Part shown: one piece after another, positions 5,456 to 9,152 of the stretch
Layout: the number at the start of each line of letters is the position of its first letter
How positions within the stretch are numbered: the first letter of the stretch is position 1
Assembly (NCBI GenBank): GCA_027457205.1
Contig: DAIDTM010000461.1
Span: 1 to 9,152 of the forward strand
DNA: 9,152 nt
Direction of reading: 5' to 3'
Source of the DNA: Anaerolineae bacterium
GTDB taxonomy: Bacteria; Chloroflexota; Anaerolineae; UBA4142
Notes under the pieces: generated by a model
The model's database searches: none
What the model was told of the DNA's origin: nothing
What the model saw: only the letters and a program-made list of their open reading frames with translations
Position numbers and translations under genes: made by a program

Positions 5456-6470
5456 AGTGGTCCCAGCCGCGCGCTTGAAGCGGCACGACGCGCGCGTCCG
5501 GCAGAACCAGTTGCCGCCCTTCACTCGCCGGCAAGATTTCGCCGATGATCGAAACGCGCGTGCTGGTCTCGCGCGTGATTTGCTCCGCGAGCGCTTCTGC
5601 CGACGCCGCTGGCGCGGTGAAGAGCAATTCATAGTCCTCGCCGCCATAGAGCGCAAAAGCGAATTCGTCGCCGCGCGCGGCGCGCGCCAGCGTGCGATTC
5701 TCATCGGCGACCGGCAATTTCTCCGCCAAGACGCGCGCGCCTACGCCGCTTCGCTCGCAGATGTGACCGAGATCGCTCGCCAGTCCGTCGCTGATGTCAA
5801 GCATCGCCATAGCAGTATGCGCCGAGCCGATCAGTTGTCCTTCGCGCACGCGCGGCGTCGGCGTGTCGCGGCGCGCGCGCGCGATTGCCGCGTACTCGTC
5901 TGTCGTTTGTAGGGGCGCCGCGTTGCTGCGCCCGAGCATCAGCGCAACGCCTGCCGCCGCGTCGCCGAGTGTGCCGGTGACGAGAATCTGGTCGCCCGCG
6001 CGCGCGCCGGCGCGCAGCAGAATATTCTCGCGTGGCGCATCGCCAAGTAAAAAGATGTCGATGAACACGCCGAGTCGTGAGCGCGAGATATTTCCGCCGA
6101 CGATGTCGACGCCGAAGATTTTCGCTTCCGCGCGCATGCCCGCGTAAAGTTGGTCGATGAATTCTACCTCCAGGGCGTTTAGCAATCCGAGCGAGACAAG
6201 CGCAAAGCGCGGCGCGCCGCCGGTCGCGGCGATGTCGCTCAGATTGATCGCGAGCGCCTTGCGTCCCAAGTCGCGCGGCGCGATGGCATCGCGCAGAAAA
6301 TGCGCGCCTTCCATTTGCACGTCGCAGGTCGCCAGCCAGACATGCTCCGCTGTCGCGCGCAGTACCGCCACGTCATGGCCGATGCCAACGATCACGTCGC
6401 TGCCGGGCGCAGGCAAGCCGCGCTGGATGCGGTCGATCAAACCAAACTCGCCGAGTTCGTCAATTTTCAT
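5445..6470 (-). CDS. thiL: Thiamine-monophosphate kinase
   Basis: A 341-residue ATP-dependent kinase of the PurM/AIR-synthetase superfamily that converts thiamine phosphate to thiamine diphosphate, the active cofactor. Motifs in order: GIGHDVAVL (29-37), CDVQMEGAHF (49-58), NLSDIAATGG (76-85), GGNIS (125-129), MLDISDGLASDLGHI (213-227) and GGEDYELLF (266-274). Two metal-site positions differ from the usual text: GHD for GDD near 32 and GGN for GGD at 127. The other acidic residues are present and the fold signatures are complete, so it is probably active. The ATG at 6470 is the only start giving the family N-terminus (LGEFGLIDRI), yet it lacks a ribosome site because a repeat abuts it. The stop codon and last two residues also come from a repeat. 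It sits between thiE and thiD. Confidence 0.95.
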   Translation of the reverse strand: MKIDELGEFGLIDRIQRGLPAPGSDVIVGIGHDVAVLRATAEHVWLATCDVQMEGAHFLRDAIAPRDLGRKALAINLSDIAATGGAPRFALVSLGLLNALEVEFIDQLYAGMRAEAKIFGVDIVGGNISRSRLGVFIDIFLLGDAPRENILLRAGARAGDQILVTGTLGDAAAGVALMLGRSNAAPLQTTDEYAAIARARRDTPTPRVREGQLIGSAHTAMAMLDISDGLASDLGHICERSGVGARVLAEKLPVADENRTLARAARGDEFAFALYGGEDYELLFTAPAASAEALAEQITRETSTRVSIIGEILPASEGRQLVLPDARVVPLQARGWDHFRD

Positions 6471-6527
6471 TTATGATTTTCGATTTATGATTTCAGATTT
6501 GAGGCACAAGTCAAAGCAATCATAAAT
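6469..6527. repeat. 7-nt-unit repeat with short inverted arms between thiE and thiL
   Basis: Five tandem 7-nt units from 6469: ATTTATG, ATTTTCG, ATTTATG, ATTTCAG, ATTTGAG. ATTTATGATT (6483-6492) is exactly inverted at 6518-6527. One end shares two bases with the thiL start codon (6468-6470), and the other contains the thiE stop codon (6520-6522). The composition is far more AT-rich than the flanking genes. Confidence 0.8.
6485..6523 (-). other. Possible 12-codon leader mini-ORF ahead of thiL
   Basis: A strong AAGGAG (6529-6534), lying inside the end of thiE, is followed at a 5-nt spacing by an ATG (6521-6523) that overlaps the thiE stop as ATGA. It opens a reading frame of 12 codons ending with TAA (6485-6487), 14 nt before the thiL ATG and out of frame with it. 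It could deliver ribosomes for reinitiation at thiL, which lacks its own Shine-Dalgarno, or it could be a chance product of the repeat. Confidence 0.3.
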
Positions 6528-7167
6528 TCTCCTTAGCGGTGTCCACGATCTTTCTCAATTCTCGCGCGGCGCGTTCCACATCGTCCGCGCTGACAATCGC
6601 GGAGACGACCGCGACCCCTGCCGCGCCGGCGCGGATCACGCTCGCCGCGTTGGAAGAGTTGATCCCGCCGATCCCGACCATCGGAATCGTGCACACGCGC
6701 GCGATCTGCAACAGACCGGCAATCTCGATGGGCTTGTTCGCGTCCGCTTTCGTCGCGGTGGCAAAAATCGCGCCCGCGCCGACATAGTCCGCGCCGTCTG
6801 CAATTGCCGCGCGCGCTTGCTCGACGTTTTCCGCCGACACGCCAAGAATCTTGCCGCGTCCGATCAACTTGCGCGCGAGCGACGCGGGCATATCATCTTG
6901 CCCAACATGTACGCCGTCCGCGTCGACCGCGAGCGCAACGTCCACGCGGTCGTTGACGATGAACGGCACGCCGTGCGCGCGGCACAGGTCGCGCAGCTCT
7001 AACGCCTCGTCGATCATCTTGCGCGTGCTCGCATTTTTCTCGCGATACTGCACCATCGTCGCGCCGCCGCGAATTGCCGCCTCAATAACCTGGCGATGTG
7101 ACCGCCCGCGCGAGAGTTGCGCGTCGGTGAGCACGTACAGCGAATAGTCGACGTGAGTTTCTGTCAT
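6520..7167 (-). CDS. thiE: Thiamine-phosphate synthase
   Basis: A 215-residue TIM-barrel enzyme that joins HMP diphosphate (from ThiD) with hydroxyethylthiazole phosphate (from ThiM) to give thiamine phosphate. Motifs: LYVLTD (10-15), GGATMVQYREKNAS (34-47, usually VQLREK), FIVNDRVDVALAVDADGVHVGQDD (69-92, with Mg-binding Asp residues), GVSAEN (109-114), GAIFATATK (132-140), VGIGGIN (164-170) and VVSAI (187-191). The length is normal. The ATG at 7167 overlaps the thiM stop by 4 nt (ATGA, 7164-7167), indicating translational coupling; a GAGG precedes it within thiM. An alternative upstream extension would overlap thiM and has no support. The stop codon lies in the repeat at 6469-6527. Confidence 0.96.
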   Translation of the reverse strand: MTETHVDYSLYVLTDAQLSRGRSHRQVIEAAIRGGATMVQYREKNASTRKMIDEALELRDLCRAHGVPFIVNDRVDVALAVDADGVHVGQDDMPASLARKLIGRGKILGVSAENVEQARAAIADGADYVGAGAIFATATKADANKPIEIAGLLQIARVCTIPMVGIGGINSSNAASVIRAGAAGVAVVSAIVSADDVERAARELRKIVDTAKENL

Positions 7168-7988
7168 TCCAACCTCACTACCTTCACGCCGGCTTTGATT
7201 TGCGCCGGCGTCAGTTGATAGATCGCGTCGAGCAGCGCGGCGCGAAAACTTCCGGGTGCTTTGGCGCGACGCGCGGCATGCTGCGCCGCCAGCCCGTAGC
7301 ACGCGAGCGCGGCGGTTGTGGCGACGAGATAATCTTTTTCGACCGCGCAGAATGCGCCGATCATCGTCGTCGCCATGCAGCCGGTGCCGGTGATCGTCTT
7401 GAGCATCGCGTGCCCGTTGTCCACGCCCATCACGCGTGTGCCGTCGGAAATAATGTCGCGCTTGCCGGTGATCGCGACGACGGTGTTGTATTTGCTCGCG
7501 AGATTCTTGGCGACGCCGACCGGGTCGCGGACGCCTTCGACGGATTCGACGCCCTTGACGATGCCACCCGCGCCGGCGAGCGCGCCCACTTCGCCGGAAT
7601 TGCCGCGCACGACGGCGAGGCGCAGGTTAGCGAGGAATTTCTGACCGGTTTCGTTGCGGAGTTTGGTCGCGCCGACGCCGACCGGATCGTAGACGATGGG
7701 CACACCGAGCTCGTTCGCGCGCTTGCCGGCGATCAGCATCGCTTCGACCCATTCGGGCGTGAGCGTGCCGGGATTCAGCACGAGCGCGCCCGCCGCCGCG
7801 ACCATTTCGGCGACCTCTTCTTTCGCGTGCGCCATCACCGGCAGCGCGCCGACGGCGAGTGTCGCGTTCGCAGTCTCGTTCATCACGACAAAGTTGGTGA
7901 TGTGGTGAAGCAGCGGATGCTGGGCGCGAATCCGCATCGCGAGTTCAGCGGCGGTTACACCAAATTCGTTTCGATTATTTCTGGACAC
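7164..7988 (-). CDS. thiM: Hydroxyethylthiazole kinase
   Basis: A 274-residue ribokinase-fold enzyme that phosphorylates 4-methyl-5-(2-hydroxyethyl)thiazole salvaged from thiamine breakdown. Motifs: HHITNFVVMNETANATLAVGA (28-48 region), PVM (50-52), YDPVGVGATKLR (100-111), VVRGNSGEV (126-134) and the anion hole with catalytic Cys in TGTGCMATTM (200-209). The start is GTG at 7988, supported by a strong GGAAGGAG (7998-8005) at spacing 9; the first nine or so residues are poorly conserved. It overlaps thiE by 4 nt and follows the transporter gene after a hairpin repeat. Its presence marks the operon as a salvage route, since de novo thiazole synthesis would need thiG and its partners, which are not in the window. 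Confidence 0.95.
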   Translation of the reverse strand: MSRNNRNEFGVTAAELAMRIRAQHPLLHHITNFVVMNETANATLAVGALPVMAHAKEEVAEMVAAAGALVLNPGTLTPEWVEAMLIAGKRANELGVPIVYDPVGVGATKLRNETGQKFLANLRLAVVRGNSGEVGALAGAGGIVKGVESVEGVRDPVGVAKNLASKYNTVVAITGKRDIISDGTRVMGVDNGHAMLKTITGTGCMATTMIGAFCAVEKDYLVATTAALACYGLAAQHAARRAKAPGSFRAALLDAIYQLTPAQIKAGVKVVRLE

Positions 7989-8012
7989 GAGTTTTTTCTC
8001 CTTCCAAAACTA

Positions 8013-8083
8013 GGACGCGGATAGCCGCGGACAAACGCGGATCGAAAAATAAAATCAGCGTTCGTCCACGTTGATCAGTGTCC
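8013..8083. repeat. 10-nt-unit inverted repeat between the transporter gene and thiM
   Basis: Arms 8013-8042 and 8054-8083 match at 22 of 30 positions around an 11-nt AT-rich loop. The left arm is made of three 10-nt units: GGACGCGGAT, AGCCGCGGAC, AAACGCGGAT. It fills the gap between the transporter stop (8086) and the thiM ribosome site (7998-8005). There is no T-tract on the minus strand downstream, so it does not look like a full terminator; it might act as an mRNA-stabilising or attenuating hairpin. Confidence 0.82.
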
Positions 8084-8085
8084 GA

Positions 8086-9152
8086 TTATTTTTCTTTCAA
8101 AAACATAAATCCCAGAACGGCGTAGAGCGCGAACGCCACGACAAAGCTCGGCATCGATCCGCCGAACGCGGTCAGCGAACTGGGAATTAGTTTGGGCCAG
8201 TCCGCGACGAATGCGCCAAGCGTCGTCGGATTCGTGATGTGATACGCGGCGATTCCGACAATCCAAGCGAGCAATCCCCACACGTTCACGCCGCCGCGAT
8301 ACCAGTACGCGCCTTGCGGTTTGTAGAGTTCATCGCTTTTATATTGTCTGCGGTGCAACAAAAAATAATCTGCGACAAGCACTCCAAAGAGCGGGACGAA
8401 GAACGATCCGATCAAGTAGAGAAAATTCTGATACTGTGTGATGTCGAGCGCGACGGCGACGAGGTAGCAGAAAACTCCGAGACCGAGAATCAGCCAGCGC
8501 TGTTTCACTTTCGGAAAAACGTTTTGCAGCGAGACGGCGGACGAGTAAAGATCAGCCCATGCGTTGTGCGTTTCGTCGGCGAGTAGAATCAAGAGCGCGA
8601 TCCAGCCCGCGGTCAGCGCGATCGCGCTGGCGAATTCTTTCGGCTCTTGCGCGACGCCTGCGCCCAAGAGCGCCATCGCGCCGATGGCGAGGAACCAAAA
8701 GTTCGTGATGAAAAAGCCGACGAAGGTTCCCCAGAACGCGTGGCGCGTCTGCCGCGCAAAGCGGTTGTAATCGGCGACGAGCGGCAGCCACGAAATCGGC
8801 AGCGCGATCACAAGATCGACGGCGACCCAGAAGGGCAGTGAGCCGTCGCCGGGTTTTGCCAGCAGCGCGCGAAAATCGTACGTCGTAAGCAAATGGAATG
8901 TCAGCCACGCGCCGGTGGCGAGCGCGATCCACACTGCGAATTTCTCGAGCCACTGCCGGACGACGCCGATCGGTCCGCCGATGCCCATCAGGATGACAAT
9001 CGCCGCGAACACCGCCGCCCACAGCGCGAAACTCGATGCGCCGAAAATTGTTTGGCTGATCGCATTCGCGGCGACGCCCATCACGACGAATTCAAAAATC
9101 GTCCAGCCGATGAGTTGCAGGACGTTCAGCGCAGTCGGCAGGTATGAGCCGC
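8086..9152 (-). CDS. cytX: NCS1-family permease, probable hydroxymethylpyrimidine transporter (partial)
   Basis: The C-terminal 354 or so residues of a polytopic membrane transporter; the N-terminus lies beyond 9152, since the frame stays open to the window edge (reading SYLPTALNVLQLIGWTIFEF before the first internal GTG/ATG). About ten hydrophobic segments are visible. Landmarks of the NCS1 nucleobase-cation symporter family are present: LQLIGWTIFE in an early helix, the loop PISWLPLVADYNRFAR, and a late GSFFVPLFGVLVADYFLLHRR. Leading an operon with thiM, thiE, thiL and thiD points to the CytX subgroup, proposed to import the pyrimidine precursor HMP. Other NCS1 members carry cytosine, purines or allantoin, so the substrate rests on context. 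The stop at 8086-8088 is followed by a hairpin repeat and thiM. A thiamine diphosphate riboswitch, if present, would lie upstream of the unseen start. Confidence 0.85.
   Translation of the reverse strand, partial: GSYLPTALNVLQLIGWTIFEFVVMGVAANAISQTIFGASSFALWAAVFAAIVILMGIGGPIGVVRQWLEKFAVWIALATGAWLTFHLLTTYDFRALLAKPGDGSLPFWVAVDLVIALPISWLPLVADYNRFARQTRHAFWGTFVGFFITNFWFLAIGAMALLGAGVAQEPKEFASAIALTAGWIALLILLADETHNAWADLYSSAVSLQNVFPKVKQRWLILGLGVFCYLVAVALDITQYQNFLYLIGSFFVPLFGVLVADYFLLHRRQYKSDELYKPQGAYWYRGGVNVWGLLAWIVGIAAYHITNPTTLGAFVADWPKLIPSSLTAFGGSMPSFVVAFALYAVLGFMFLKEK

Noticed and set aside
4541..5704. A thiD start far upstream, giving 387 residues
   Set aside because: The extra N-terminus reads thiL in the wrong frame and then the hairpin repeat; the ATG at 5338 has a ribosome site and matches the family N-terminus.
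6520..7302. A longer thiE starting inside thiM
   Set aside because: The first 45 residues are thiM in another frame; the ATGA overlap at 7164-7167 gives the normal family start.
7200..8024. A 274-codon open frame on the plus strand
   Set aside because: It mirrors thiM exactly on the other strand and has a shadow-like Arg/Asp/His-rich composition; thiM has full family motifs.

Overview
The window is about 9.2 kb of gene-dense, fairly GC-rich bacterial DNA. Nearly everything is encoded on the minus strand; the one clear exception is a small lipoprotein gene. A T-box riboswitch, a thiamine salvage operon, and short hairpin repeats in the gene gaps suggest a Chloroflexota (Anaerolineae-like) or related Gram-positive-type genome. 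This placement is an inference from content and style; there is no rRNA or marker tree behind it.

Layout from low to high coordinates. Positions 1-388 (minus) hold the N-terminus of valyl-tRNA synthetase, which runs off the window. Positions 458-844 (plus) hold a chagasin-type (I42) cysteine-protease-inhibitor lipoprotein with a near-perfect sigma-70 promoter. Positions 856-1245 (minus) hold a complete T-box system: promoter, Stem I with a GUC (valine) specifier, Stem II hairpin, a long repeat-derived hairpin, the T-box sequence with its UGGU bulge, and an intrinsic terminator. The next minus-strand gene is valS, but its start lies about 470 nt beyond the terminator. The whole inhibitor gene lies in between, antisense to the presumed valS leader.

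Positions 1255-4452 (minus) form a likely three-gene envelope-glycan operon read in this order: a polyprenol-phosphate-mannose-synthase-type GT2, a SAM methyltransferase with an N-terminal Cys-pair (zinc-ribbon-like) module, and a polytopic membrane protein resembling GT-C enzymes. Positions 4511-9152 (minus) form a thiamine salvage operon read in this order: NCS1 transporter (CytX-like, partial), thiM, thiE, thiL, thiD, then an intrinsic terminator. Together these would import hydroxymethylpyrimidine, phosphorylate it and the thiazole alcohol, couple the two, and make thiamine diphosphate. No thiC or thiG is present in the window.

A second layer overlies the genes. Five imperfect inverted repeats, each built from degenerate 7-, 8- or 10-nt tandem units, fill or border gene junctions (919-994, 2717-2777, 5373-5455, 6469-6527, 8013-8083). 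A related 8-nt repeat lies in frame inside the membrane-protein gene (2082-2121). They overlap start and stop codons and one appears to form the extra stem of the T-box leader. The T-box with an intervening antisense gene, and this repeat family, are the most interesting features here.
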